Source of the DNA: Mycobacterium sp. GA-2829
Lineage (GTDB): Bacteria > Actinomycetota > Actinomycetes > Mycobacteriales > Mycobacteriaceae
NCBI RefSeq assembly: GCF_001499965.1
Contig: NZ_LQIT01000003.1
Span: 1 to 64,000 of the forward strand
DNA length: 64,000 nt
Direction: 5' to 3'
The position numbers and the translations under genes were made by a program. The notes under the pieces are model-generated. The model made no database searches. It had not been told where the DNA came from and saw nothing but the letters and a program-made list of their open reading frames with translations. The stretch's first letter is position 1, and every line of letters begins with the position of its first letter. Shown one piece after another: positions 26,730 through 34,990 of the stretch.

Positions 26730-27752
26730 GTGACCGGCGCAGTGGAAAACGGCGACGGCGTCCTGCGTGGCGTGGTCGCCGTCGGTGCGTCGGCGGGCGG
26801 CGTCGAGGCGCTGACGAGCTTCGCCGCGGGACTCCCCGAGGACCTGCCGTACGCCGTTCTCGTCGTGCTGCACATGCCGCCGAACGCGCCGAGCGTGCTG
26901 CCCCGCATCCTGGACCGCGCCGGTCGGCTGCCCGCGGTGGCGGCTGTCGACAGCGCGGAACTCGAAGCGGGCCGAATCTACGTGGGTGTCCCGAATCGGC
27001 ACCTGATGGTGCGCGACCACCGCATCATGCTTTCAGAGGGCCCCACCGAGAACATGAACCGTCCCGCGGTCAACACGTTGTTCCGTTCGGTGGCCGTGAC
27101 GTTCGGACCGCGTGCGATCGGGGTGGTGATGTCGGGAGTGCTCGACGACGGGGCGTTGGGGTCCGGCGCCATCCGGTCCAGGGGCGGGGTCACAGTCGCC
27201 CAGTCCCCGAGTGACGCCTTGTTCACCGCGATGCCCCAGAACGCGTTGCGCGCCGGAGTGATCCAGCACCAGGCAGCGGCCGCCGACATCGGCGCACTGC
27301 TCACCAAATTGGCCGACCGCGATATCGAGGAGCGGGAGATGGAGCCCGACGCCCGCCTGGAACTGGAGAACCGGATCGCCATGGGCCGAAAGTTCTCCGC
27401 GCACTTCGACTCCGACGCCCTCGGCCCGCCGTCGGGTTACACGTGCCCGGACTGCAACGGATCGCTGGCCACCGTCGAGGAGGGGGGCTTCCGCTGTCAG
27501 GTGGGGCATGCATGGACCGCCGAGGCGTTGTTGGAGGCACGTGACCACGAAGTGGAGAACGCACTGTGGGTGGCGGTGCGCAGCCTGCAGGAGAAGGCCA
27601 AGCTGTCACGCCGGCTCGCGGAGAACGCGGGGTCAGGCATGTTGAGCCGACGCTACCTCGACGCGGCGGAGGAAGCGGAGCAGGCCATGGAGGTGCTGGC
27701 CAAGCGGCTCAGCGAGGCACCGGCAGGCACGGGCGACGACGGTGACGGCTGA
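26730..27752 (+). CDS. CheB-type protein-glutamate methylesterase without receiver domain
   Basis: A 340-residue protein. The CheB catalytic domain (about 10-190) has Ser in VGASAGGVEAL, His in VLHMPPNAPS and Asp in GVLDDGALGSGAI. It lacks the N-terminal receiver domain that normally controls CheB. A C-terminal zinc-ribbon-like segment (CPDCNGSL ... FRCQVGHAWT) and a helical tail follow (about 275-335). Classical CheB demethylates chemoreceptors, but no receptor, CheA or flagellar gene is visible and mycobacteria are non-motile. The target is probably another signalling protein. It overlaps the next gene by 11 bp. Confidence 0.85.
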   Translation: MTGAVENGDGVLRGVVAVGASAGGVEALTSFAAGLPEDLPYAVLVVLHMPPNAPSVLPRILDRAGRLPAVAAVDSAELEAGRIYVGVPNRHLMVRDHRIMLSEGPTENMNRPAVNTLFRSVAVTFGPRAIGVVMSGVLDDGALGSGAIRSRGGVTVAQSPSDALFTAMPQNALRAGVIQHQAAAADIGALLTKLADRDIEEREMEPDARLELENRIAMGRKFSAHFDSDALGPPSGYTCPDCNGSLATVEEGGFRCQVGHAWTAEALLEARDHEVENALWVAVRSLQEKAKLSRRLAENAGSGMLSRRYLDAAEEAEQAMEVLAKRLSEAPAGTGDDGDG

Positions 27753-28500
27753 CGACATCGGCCCGCTCGCCATCACGGCCTCGACGGCGGGAAGCCACAC
27801 CCTGCTCAGCGTTGTCGGGGAACTCGACAGCAGCACATACCGGGTGCTTCGCGACCACATCATCAAGGCCGCCCTCGAAGAACCGAGCGCCGTCCTGATC
27901 GACGTCAGCGGGCTGACCGTCGCCGCAGAATCTGCGTGGGTGGTGTTCACCAGCGCCCGTTGGCACGTCACCCGCTGGCCGGAGATCCCGCTGCTACTGA
28001 TCTGCGGGCACGGTTCAGGGCGCTCCGCGATCCGCAGGAACGGAGTGGCCCGCTGGGTACCGGTTTTCCCCACCCTCGGGGCAGCGGTCGCCGCCATCAC
28101 CGCGGACGAACCACTGCCGTACCGGCGGCGGGCCAAGGCCGAATTACCTGCCGATCAGTCGAGCCTGTGCAGTGCGCGGGAGATGGTCGAGGAATGGCTC
28201 ACCGCGTGGTCGCGCCCTGAGCTCATCCCCGTGGCGAAGATCGTGGCCACCGTCTTCGTGGAAAACGTCCTGCAGCACACTGAGAGCGCGCCGAATGTCC
28301 GGGTCGAAGCCAAGGGGGACACGGTGACGGTCGCGGTGGCCGACGAGAGCCAGGTGCCCGCCGCGGTGCGCGAGGATTTCGACGGCGACCGCCCGTCCGG
28401 ACTGAAGATCATAACCACGCTGGCCCGAATGTGGGGGGCCGCGCCGACACCGACCGGTAAAACGGTCTGGGCCATCCTCGGTCCCGAGAATGCCTTGTGA
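27742..28500 (+). CDS. STAS-like domain fused to HATPase_c (RsbW-type) domain
   Basis: A 252-residue protein. Residues 5-115 resemble an anti-sigma-factor antagonist (STAS) domain: LSVVGELDSSTYRVLRDHIIKAAL then VLIDVSGLTVAAESAWVVF. Residues 135-250 look like a GHKL ATPase of the RsbW type, with VFVENVLQHT carrying the N-box Asn and VAVADESQV as G1-like box. The usual phosphorylatable Ser of STAS is in a diverged context. The GTG start overlaps the CheB gene and the TGA overlaps the CheR gene, so the three are coupled. It could be a partner-switching regulator of a sigma factor such as SigF; this is inference. Confidence 0.75.
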   Translation: MTADDIGPLAITASTAGSHTLLSVVGELDSSTYRVLRDHIIKAALEEPSAVLIDVSGLTVAAESAWVVFTSARWHVTRWPEIPLLLICGHGSGRSAIRRNGVARWVPVFPTLGAAVAAITADEPLPYRRRAKAELPADQSSLCSAREMVEEWLTAWSRPELIPVAKIVATVFVENVLQHTESAPNVRVEAKGDTVTVAVADESQVPAAVREDFDGDRPSGLKIITTLARMWGAAPTPTGKTVWAILGPENAL

Positions 28501-30389
28501 GCGCGAGTATGTTGAGTCGGCGTAGTCAGTTGGCGGACGGGGCACGGGTGGACGAGCGGTCGGACGAGGTCTTCGAATCCCTGTTGCGCTACCTGCGCGA
28601 CTCCCGCGGGTTCGACTTCACCGGATACAAGCGCACGTCACTGATGCGACGGGTTCGGCACCGGATGGACCAGGCCGGCTACGAGACCTTCGAGGAGTAC
28701 CTCGACGTGCTGCAGGCGAGTTCCGATGAGTTCGCCGCGCTGTTCAACACGATCCTGATCAACGTCACCGATTTCTTCCGCGACGCAGGAGCCTGGGACT
28801 TCATGCGGGAAGAGGTGGTGCCGTCACTGCTGGCCGATCGCGGACCCAATGACCCGATCCGCGTGTGGAGTGCGGGCTGCGCCGCCGGACAGGAGGCCTA
28901 CACGCTGGCGATGGTCATGGCCGAGGCGCTCGGACCGGAGGCCTTCCGCCAGCGCGTGAAGATCTACGCCACCGACGTCGACGAGGAGGCCCTGGCCGAG
29001 GCGCGCGCCGCCACCTACGACGCCAAGGCGGTCGAATCCATCCCAACCGAACTGCTGCACCGCTACTTCGAGCAGATCGGCGGTCGATACGTGTTCCGGA
29101 AAGATCTGCGCAGGGCGGTCATCTTCGGGCGCAACGATTTGGTCAAAGACGCCCCGATATCCCGCGTCGACCTCCTGGTGTGCCGGAACACGCTGATGTA
29201 TCTGAATGCGGAGACGCAACGAAACGTGTTGAGCCGCTTGCACTTCGCGATCGCCCCCAACGGCACGCTGTTCCTCGGCCACGCGGAGATGCTGCTGAGT
29301 CACAGCGACCGCTTCACCCCGCTGAACCTCAAACAGCGCATCTTCCGCAAGACCGGCGGCAGCGAGCGGTCCGTGGGCCGCGTCGAGAACTCCGCGGGCC
29401 CGCTGGACCGCCAGGGCGACCTCCCGGGCCTCGACCCCATCCGCGAACTGGCGTTCCGGGCGAGCCCCGTCGCGCAGATCGTCGTGACCAGCGACGACAC
29501 GGTCGCGATGATCAACCAGCAGGCGGAGACCACGTTCGGTCTCTCGGCCCGCGACATCGGGCGGTTGCTGCGCGACCTGGAGGTGTCCTACCGGCCCGTC
29601 GAGTTGCGTGCGTTTGTCGAGCAGGCGAAGGTCGAACGGCGTTCGGCGATGGTGCAGGACGTCGAGTGGCAACGCGCCGGCGCCGAACCGGTGTGGTTCG
29701 AGATCCACATCAACCCGCTGGTCGACACCCACAACGGGTTGATCGGCGTGTCGATCGTCTTCTTCGACGTGACCGCCACCCGCGCGCTGGTCGACAAGGT
29801 GGTGCAGACCAACCATCAGCTCGAGGCGGCCTATGAGGAGCTGCAGTCGACCAACGAAGAGCTCGAGACCACCAACGAAGAGCTGCAGTCCACGGTCGAG
29901 GAGTTGGAGACCACCAACGAGGAGCTCCAGTCCACCAACGAAGAGCTCGAGACGATGAACGAGGAGCTGCAGTCCACCAACGACGAACTCCACACCATCA
30001 ACGAGGCACTGCGCGAGCGCAGCGTCGAACTGGACAAGGCGCAGACGTTCCTCGACTCGCTGGTCGACAGCGTCAACCACGGTCTGGTCGTCGTGGACCG
30101 GGAGATGCGGGTCGTCGTGTGGAACCGCGGGTGTGAGGAACTGTGGGGCCTGCGCGCCGACGAGACCACCGGTGAACTGCTGGTTTCACTCGACATCGGG
30201 CTGCCGCTGGACGAGGTCAAACCGTTGATCGGCAAGGCGTTCGTCGACTCCGACACGACCGGGGAGACCGTTGTCGACGCCGTGAACCGGCGCGGCCGGC
30301 CGACGAAGGTACGGGTCATGTGTACGGCGTTCCGGGCGCCCGAGGGCACCGTCGACGGCGCGCTGCTACTGATGGAAATACTCACCTGA
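28497..30389 (+). CDS. CheR methyltransferase fused to PAS-coiled coil-PAS
   Basis: A 630-residue protein. Residues 20-270 form a CheR domain: N-terminal DFTGYKRTSLMRRVRHRM, SAM motif VWSAGCAAGQEAYTLAMVMAE and LLVCRNTLMYLN. A first PAS domain (about 320-430) is followed by a long coiled coil (about 440-510) of heptads built from EELQSTN and EELETTN units, and a second PAS domain (about 520-625). No kinase domain follows. The arrangement matches CheR-PAS sensors in which PAS input governs methylation of partner proteins. The GTG overlaps the previous TGA by four bases. The 3' end overlaps the convergent small gene by 24 bp. Confidence 0.85.
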   Translation: MSASMLSRRSQLADGARVDERSDEVFESLLRYLRDSRGFDFTGYKRTSLMRRVRHRMDQAGYETFEEYLDVLQASSDEFAALFNTILINVTDFFRDAGAWDFMREEVVPSLLADRGPNDPIRVWSAGCAAGQEAYTLAMVMAEALGPEAFRQRVKIYATDVDEEALAEARAATYDAKAVESIPTELLHRYFEQIGGRYVFRKDLRRAVIFGRNDLVKDAPISRVDLLVCRNTLMYLNAETQRNVLSRLHFAIAPNGTLFLGHAEMLLSHSDRFTPLNLKQRIFRKTGGSERSVGRVENSAGPLDRQGDLPGLDPIRELAFRASPVAQIVVTSDDTVAMINQQAETTFGLSARDIGRLLRDLEVSYRPVELRAFVEQAKVERRSAMVQDVEWQRAGAEPVWFEIHINPLVDTHNGLIGVSIVFFDVTATRALVDKVVQTNHQLEAAYEELQSTNEELETTNEELQSTVEELETTNEELQSTNEELETMNEELQSTNDELHTINEALRERSVELDKAQTFLDSLVDSVNHGLVVVDREMRVVVWNRGCEELWGLRADETTGELLVSLDIGLPLDEVKPLIGKAFVDSDTTGETVVDAVNRRGRPTKVRVMCTAFRAPEGTVDGALLLMEILT

Positions 30390-30770
30390 CGCGCGTTCGG
30401 CGTCATCTCGTTCCCCGTTGAAATCCTCCGCGGCGGCCGCTTCGTGCCGTTCGGCTTCCGCTCGGTGGCGGGCGGCGGCGTCCTGGTGTTCGTCGGCGTT
30501 GCCGTCGCGGGCGATGAGCGCCGCCTGTTCGTGGGCGGCGGCCGCCGAGCGGTGAACCCGACTGGCCTCCAGGTGGCGGTTGGCCGCCGCGTGATGGGCC
30601 GCTTCCGCCCTGGCGTATGCCGCCATCGCACCGTCGTGCGCGCGTTTCGCCGTGTCGAGGGTGGGAGCGATGCCGTGGTCGAGTTCCTCGCGACGCCTGC
30701 GCAGTTCCTCGGCGCGCGCGCGAGCCGCCTCCGCCCGGGAGGATGGATCGTCGGACGAACTGACAGTCAC
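30366..30770 (-). CDS. Small Ala/Arg/Glu-rich helical protein, unknown
   Basis: A 134-residue protein made almost entirely of Ala, Arg, Glu and His, expected to form a long helix or coiled coil (about 8-118). I recognise no domain. The GTG start overlaps the TGA of the upstream GAF-ANTAR gene (GTGA), so it is translated with it. It could be a partner of the ANTAR protein, but this rests on linkage only. Its 3' end runs 24 bp into the convergent CheR-PAS gene. Confidence 0.7.
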   Translation of the reverse strand: MTVSSSDDPSSRAEAARARAEELRRRREELDHGIAPTLDTAKRAHDGAMAAYARAEAAHHAAANRHLEASRVHRSAAAAHEQAALIARDGNADEHQDAAARHRAEAERHEAAAAEDFNGERDDAERASGEYFHQ

Positions 30771-31468
30771 GACGTCGGGTGATCCGCGTGCACCAGCCGC
30801 CGGGCGACGTCGACGAGTGGAATGTTGCCGTCCTGGGACAACCGCTTGAGCAGCTCGAAGGCCCGCACGGCGTCGATGTTGAAACGCTCCATCAGCATCC
30901 CCTTGGCCTGGCCGATGATGTCCCTTGATGCCAGGGCGCTGCGGAACTGCTCGTCGCGTCGTTGCACGTCCCATGCAATCGCGGCGTGGGTGGCGTACAC
31001 CAACCCGACCTCGACGGCCTCGTCGCCGAACACTCCCGCGCGTTCGGCGTAGAAGTTGAGTGCGCCCACCGCCTTGAGATTGTTGAACAGCCGGAACGAC
31101 ATGACCGACCGGACCGCGGTGCGGGCGAGGGCGTCGCGCCGATAGCGCGGCCAGCGGTGATCGGCGCTCAGATCGTCGACCAGGATCGTGTGCTGGTCCC
31201 ACGCGGCGGACAGGCAGGGCCCCTGGCCGAAATCCTGCTGGATCCTGTCGAGCACCACCGCGACCTCGTCAGTGGCCGCGACGGTCTGCACCGCACCGTC
31301 GCGGAAGGCTTGCGTGACGCCGGCGGCGTCGGCGTGCGGTACCGCTTTGGCGGCGTTCTGCACGAAGTCGTTGAGCGCAGACGAGACAGACTCGTACCTG
31401 CTCTGCTGGAGATCGCGAACGAGCGCAGCCAGTTCCAGAGCAATCGCGGTATGAATCGCCTCGGACAC
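30767..31468 (-). CDS. GAF-ANTAR domain RNA-binding regulator
   Basis: A 233-residue protein. A GAF-type sensor domain (about 20-160) includes DFGQGPCLSAAW and FNNLKAVGALNFYAERAG. A C-terminal ANTAR domain (about 170-225) has FRSALASRDIIGQAKGMLMERFNIDAVRAFELL. ANTAR domains bind paired hairpins in nascent mRNA and stop premature termination. The GTG at 31468 follows GGGGAGG, though the 3-nt spacing is short; longer starts are open but dissimilar. It is co-translated with the small helical protein downstream. Its neighbours are the CheB/CheR signalling genes, in convergent orientation. Confidence 0.87.
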   Translation of the reverse strand: MSEAIHTAIALELAALVRDLQQSRYESVSSALNDFVQNAAKAVPHADAAGVTQAFRDGAVQTVAATDEVAVVLDRIQQDFGQGPCLSAAWDQHTILVDDLSADHRWPRYRRDALARTAVRSVMSFRLFNNLKAVGALNFYAERAGVFGDEAVEVGLVYATHAAIAWDVQRRDEQFRSALASRDIIGQAKGMLMERFNIDAVRAFELLKRLSQDGNIPLVDVARRLVHADHPTS

Positions 31469-31541
31469 ACGCCTCCCCTGACGTTCACTGTCCCAACCGA
31501 TCCTACGTCGGATCCCCATTGAGGGGCGCGGCCGTAACCTG

Positions 31542-32498
31542 CTATCCCCGCAATGTGGTGTGCGGGCTCTGGCCGTAGGTCTGCCGGTACGCCACGGCGA
31601 ACCGCCCGGTGTGGCCGAAGCCCCACCGCGCCGCGATCGCCGTGACGGTGTCGCACCGGAGGTCACCCGCGATCAGATCCTGGTGCGCGCGGTGCAGACG
31701 CAGCCGCCGCAGGTACTGCAGCGGGGTCGAGTCGAGGTGGCGGCGGAACATGTACTGCACCGCGCGCGGCGACACGTGGATCGCCGCGGCGATGTCGCCG
31801 AGGGCGATGTCGCTGTCGAGGTGCTCGTCGATGAAGTCAACAGCCCGTTGCAGCAGAACCGGCTTGGCATCGCGGTCGTGCGCGGTCTCGACCGCGCCGA
31901 CCGTGTTCGGGAACGCGGCCAGCGTGGCGGCAGCCAGCATCCGCGCAGCATGCCCCAGCACCAGCGGGCTGGCGAGCGCGTCGTCGGCCAGCACGCTGTC
32001 CCTGATGTAGCGGACGGTGTGCTGCCACAGCCTTCGCGCCGGGTCGTCCACCGGCTCGAACATCGAGAACCTGATCTGTTGCGGTGCCTGGGCGGGCGGC
32101 ATCCCGGTGGCGACGCTCGCCATCAGCGCCGGGTCGAGCAGAACCGTCGTCAGCGCGACGTTCTCCCCGCCGGCGTCGAAGGGCAGGTCAGGCTGCGCCA
32201 GCAGCGTCACCTCGCCGGGCCGGGCGATGCCCTCGACGCCTCCGCACCGGCCCGCGATCCGGCCGCGCTGCGCCCACACCGCGGCGACTCTGTGCAGGGG
32301 ATCCGGTGCGGCGGTGAAGCTGCCGAGCAGTTCGATCTCGTCGAGGACGAAAGCACCGGCATCAAGGCGGATGTGGCTGAGGACCGCGCCGCCGCACTTC
32401 GGTTCGTCCAGCCTCGACAGGCGCAGCCGCGAGCCGTAGGCGTCGTCGAGGAAGGCGGCCGCCTTGTCGGGTTCGGTGATCTCGACGCGAGTGCGCAC
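31542..32498 (-). CDS. AraC-family transcriptional regulator
   Basis: A regulator of about 318-329 residues. The C-terminal AraC DNA-binding domain (about 220-315) has ALGDIAAAIHVSPRAVQYMFRRHLDSTPLQYLRRLRLHRAH and a second helix-turn-helix ending WGFGHTGRFAVAYRQTYGQSP. The N-terminal 200 residues form the effector domain. The start is unclear: GTG 32498 is canonical but has no ribosome site, whereas an in-frame ATA at 32531, reading (M)STNTD, has AGAGGTG 6 nt upstream. A further GTG lies at 32594. The neighbour SDR at 32650 is divergent and a likely target. Confidence 0.8.
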   Translation of the reverse strand: MRTRVEITEPDKAAAFLDDAYGSRLRLSRLDEPKCGGAVLSHIRLDAGAFVLDEIELLGSFTAAPDPLHRVAAVWAQRGRIAGRCGGVEGIARPGEVTLLAQPDLPFDAGGENVALTTVLLDPALMASVATGMPPAQAPQQIRFSMFEPVDDPARRLWQHTVRYIRDSVLADDALASPLVLGHAARMLAAATLAAFPNTVGAVETAHDRDAKPVLLQRAVDFIDEHLDSDIALGDIAAAIHVSPRAVQYMFRRHLDSTPLQYLRRLRLHRAHQDLIAGDLRCDTVTAIAARWGFGHTGRFAVAYRQTYGQSPHTTLRG

Positions 32499-32649
32499 CG
32501 GGACTGCGGCGGCGTCGGTGTTCGTGCTTATCGGTTCACCTCTGCGCGAGACGTGATGAGGGGCTGAGGCTGAACCCCCCGGATCGGGACTCACCCTATC
32601 CAACTCGTTGCCGTACGCCCGGCAGTTGCTCCCGCACCGGTGTGGTGGG

Positions 32650-33420
32650 ATGACGTCCATGTCCGTACTCGACAGATTTCGTCTCGACGACAAGGTCGTC
32701 ATCGTCACCGGCGCCTCCTCCGGTCTCGGGGTGTCGTTCGCCAAGGCCTGCGCCGAGGCCGGCGCAGACGTCGTGCTGGCCGCCCGCCGCGTCGGCAAGC
32801 TCGAGGGCACTGCGGAACTGGTGCGTTCGACGGGCCGGCGCGCGCTGTCGGTGGCCACCGACGTCGTCGACCCGGCGCAGTGCCAGGCGATGGTCGATGC
32901 GGCGATGTCCGAGTTCGGCCGGGTCGACGTACTGGTCAACAACGCGGGGGTGGGCACGGCGGTACCCGCCACGCGGGAGAATCCGGAGGAGTTCCGGTCC
33001 GTCGTCGACATCAACCTCAACGGCTCCTACTGGGGTGCGCAGGCGTGTGGCCGGGTGATGAAGCCGGGCAGTTCGATCGTCAACATCTCGAGCATCCTGG
33101 GCATCACCACCGCGGGGCTGCCGCAGGCGGCCTACAGCGCGAGCAAGGCCGCGATCGCCGGACTGACCCGAGATCTGGCCCAGCAGTGGGGGACTCGCAA
33201 GGGCATCCGGGTGAACGCGATCGCGCCGGGATTCTTCAAGTCGGAGATGACCGACCAGTACAAGCCCGGCTACCTCGAGAGTGTCGTCGAACGGGCGGCG
33301 CTCGGCCGCACCGGCGACCCGGAGGAACTCGCCGCGACGCTGGTGTGGCTGGTCTCCGACGCCGGCGGTTACGTGACCGGGCAGACCATCGTGGTCGACG
33401 GCGGCGTCACCATCACCTAA
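32650..33420 (+). CDS. Short-chain dehydrogenase/reductase
   Basis: A 256-residue classical SDR. VVIVTGASSGLGVSFAKACAEAG is the cofactor motif, NNAGVGTA the NAG motif, NISSILGITTAGLPQAAYSASKAAIAGLTRDL holds Ser, Tyr and Lys, and the C-terminal GGYVTGQTIVVDGG is typical of the FabG-like group. NAD(P)-dependent oxidation of a secondary alcohol is expected, with unknown substrate. ATG 32650 was chosen; ATG 32659 has better spacing from GGTGGG. It is divergent from the AraC gene. Its TAA overlaps the TAG of the convergent methyltransferase gene. Confidence 0.85.
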   Translation: MTSMSVLDRFRLDDKVVIVTGASSGLGVSFAKACAEAGADVVLAARRVGKLEGTAELVRSTGRRALSVATDVVDPAQCQAMVDAAMSEFGRVDVLVNNAGVGTAVPATRENPEEFRSVVDINLNGSYWGAQACGRVMKPGSSIVNISSILGITTAGLPQAAYSASKAAIAGLTRDLAQQWGTRKGIRVNAIAPGFFKSEMTDQYKPGYLESVVERAALGRTGDPEELAATLVWLVSDAGGYVTGQTIVVDGGVTIT

Positions 33421-34286
33421 CGCACCAGGTACTGCTGGCCGGGCATGAAGTCGCCGAGCAGGACCGCCCGCGCGCCCTGGTCGAGGACCACCGACGCGAA
33501 CGGGTCGCCCGCGTGCATGGCCAGCAGCAGGGACTCCGCACCGAAGAACCGTCGGGCCACCACGTCGCGCTGCGCGGCGGGCATGCTCTCGTTGAGCGCC
33601 CAGTTCGAGATGAACAGGTCGGCGTCGACGTCGAGGTGGCGCACCAGCCCGATCGGGACGATGTTGACCCGACCGGCCTCGGGGCGGACCGGCGCACGGT
33701 GGTGCAGGACGACGCGCTCATCGCCGAGGACGGCCGACAGATAGAGCCACTGCAGGGCGCTGAACACCGGGGTGTCGATGACGACACTGGTCGGGTCGCC
33801 GCCGTGCAGCCGCACGAGCAGGCGCATGAGGCTGCCGAACCCGCCGCCCCACTCCACGACTGTCGACGCATCGCGGACGCGTCGGCCGGTGGCCTCCTCG
33901 TACCGCAGCAGATGGTGCAGCTGGTGCACGGAGTTCGGTGAGGTGTGGAGGTCGGTGCCGGTTACCGGCACCGTCGGCGGCGCCCCGATCGCATCCTCGG
34001 CCAGCAACGCATCGTCACCCAACCGCTCGCGCACGTACGGCAACTCGTGGGGCAGGATCCGCTCCCCCATCAGCATCTGGAAGCGGATGGCGGGGTGGCT
34101 CAGGAAGTCGGCGGGCGGCACGGGCAGGAGATCCCGGGCCAGTTGCTCGTTGCGTTGCGCCCAGTCGGCGCGCACGTAGGCGGGGTCGACACAACTCCGG
34201 ACGGCGCGGAAACGGTCGGCGAATGCGGCGGCGAGACCGCGGTGAACACCCCATCCGGCGAACGGATCGGTCTGGTCCGAGGGCAT
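33417..34286 (-). CDS. SAM-dependent methyltransferase, putative sugar O-methyltransferase type
   Basis: A 289-residue protein. STVVEWGGGFGSLMRLLVRLH is a class I SAM-binding motif, followed by VVIDTPVFSALQWLYLSAVLG and ISNWALNESMPAAQRD. The layout, with a helical N-terminal region of about 130 residues before the Rossmann fold, resembles the putative sugar O-methyltransferase family. Mycobacteria methylate sugars on glycolipids and polysaccharides, but the acceptor here is unknown. The ATG at 34286 follows an AT-poor region without a clear ribosome site. The region between it and the DUF4383 gene carries a SigF promoter on the opposite strand. Confidence 0.65.
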   Translation of the reverse strand: MPSDQTDPFAGWGVHRGLAAAFADRFRAVRSCVDPAYVRADWAQRNEQLARDLLPVPPADFLSHPAIRFQMLMGERILPHELPYVRERLGDDALLAEDAIGAPPTVPVTGTDLHTSPNSVHQLHHLLRYEEATGRRVRDASTVVEWGGGFGSLMRLLVRLHGGDPTSVVIDTPVFSALQWLYLSAVLGDERVVLHHRAPVRPEAGRVNIVPIGLVRHLDVDADLFISNWALNESMPAAQRDVVARRFFGAESLLLAMHAGDPFASVVLDQGARAVLLGDFMPGQQYLVR

Positions 34287-34320
34287 ACCTGCGCATACCC
34301 GTTCCGTTTGCGGCGAACCC

Positions 34321-34345
34321 GGTTTCCGCCCGAGGTGAGCGGGTA
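34321..34345 (+). promoter_or_regulatory. SigF-type promoter for the DUF4383 gene
   Basis: GGTTT (34321-34325), 15 nt, GGGTA (34341-34345) matches the mycobacterial SigF consensus. It lies 34 nt before the ATG at 34379, which has its own ribosome site GGAAAGGAG. Confidence 0.75.
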
Positions 34346-34378
34346 CGGCAAAGACTCCCAACGGAAAGGAGCTCACCG

Positions 34379-34864
34379 ATGGCGACACCTGGAACGCAGG
34401 GCACCCCCAAGGCCGCACCCACCTCGGGGAAGGCGCCGGTGCAGAAAGCGGCGCTGGCGGTCGGCGCGGTGTTCCTGCTCGTCGGCGTCCTCGGGTTCAT
34501 CCCGGGCATCACCACCGACTACGACGCGCTGTCCTTCGCGGGCCACCACTCCGGAGCCATGCTGCTCGGCCTGTTCGCGGTCTCGGTGCTGCACAACATC
34601 GTTCACCTGATCTTCGGCGTGCTCGGCATCGCACTGCACGGCACGTTCAACGGGGCGAAGTGGTACCTGATCGGCGGCGGACTCGTGTACGCGGTGCTGT
34701 TCGTCTACGGCCTGGTGATCGACCGGCACTCGGCGGCGAACTTCGTCCCGCTCAACACCGCCGACAACTGGCTGCACCTCGCGCTCGCGGTCGGGATGAT
34801 CGGCCTCGGGGTACTGCTCGGCCGGGTTCCCGCGACCGCCCCGCACGACCGGCGGCACACCTAG
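34379..34864 (+). CDS. DUF4383 four-TM membrane protein
   Basis: A 161-residue protein with four hydrophobic helices (about 24-42, 58-84, 93-112 and 125-147) and the family pattern SVLHNIVHLIFGVLGIALHG. Function is unknown; family members are often in general stress regulons of actinobacteria. The ATG at 34379 has GGAAAGGAG 9 nt upstream and a SigF promoter before that. This points to induction in stationary phase or stress. Confidence 0.84.
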   Translation: MATPGTQGTPKAAPTSGKAPVQKAALAVGAVFLLVGVLGFIPGITTDYDALSFAGHHSGAMLLGLFAVSVLHNIVHLIFGVLGIALHGTFNGAKWYLIGGGLVYAVLFVYGLVIDRHSAANFVPLNTADNWLHLALAVGMIGLGVLLGRVPATAPHDRRHT

Positions 34865-34990
34865 CCCGGCGGACAGGAAAGTCTTACCCGCGGTCAGCCG
34901 ATTCTGTCTCCGCCGCGATTACGCGGACGCGGTGCGCTGACGAGGATCGATGTCGTTCCCTCCGCCACGACGAACGACATCGAGGACCTC

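Noticed and set aside
31512..31539. Possible SigF promoter before the GAF-ANTAR gene (minus-strand GGTTAC, 16 nt, GGGGAT)
   Set aside because: The -10 deviates from GGGTA and spacing alone is weak evidence; not listed as a feature.
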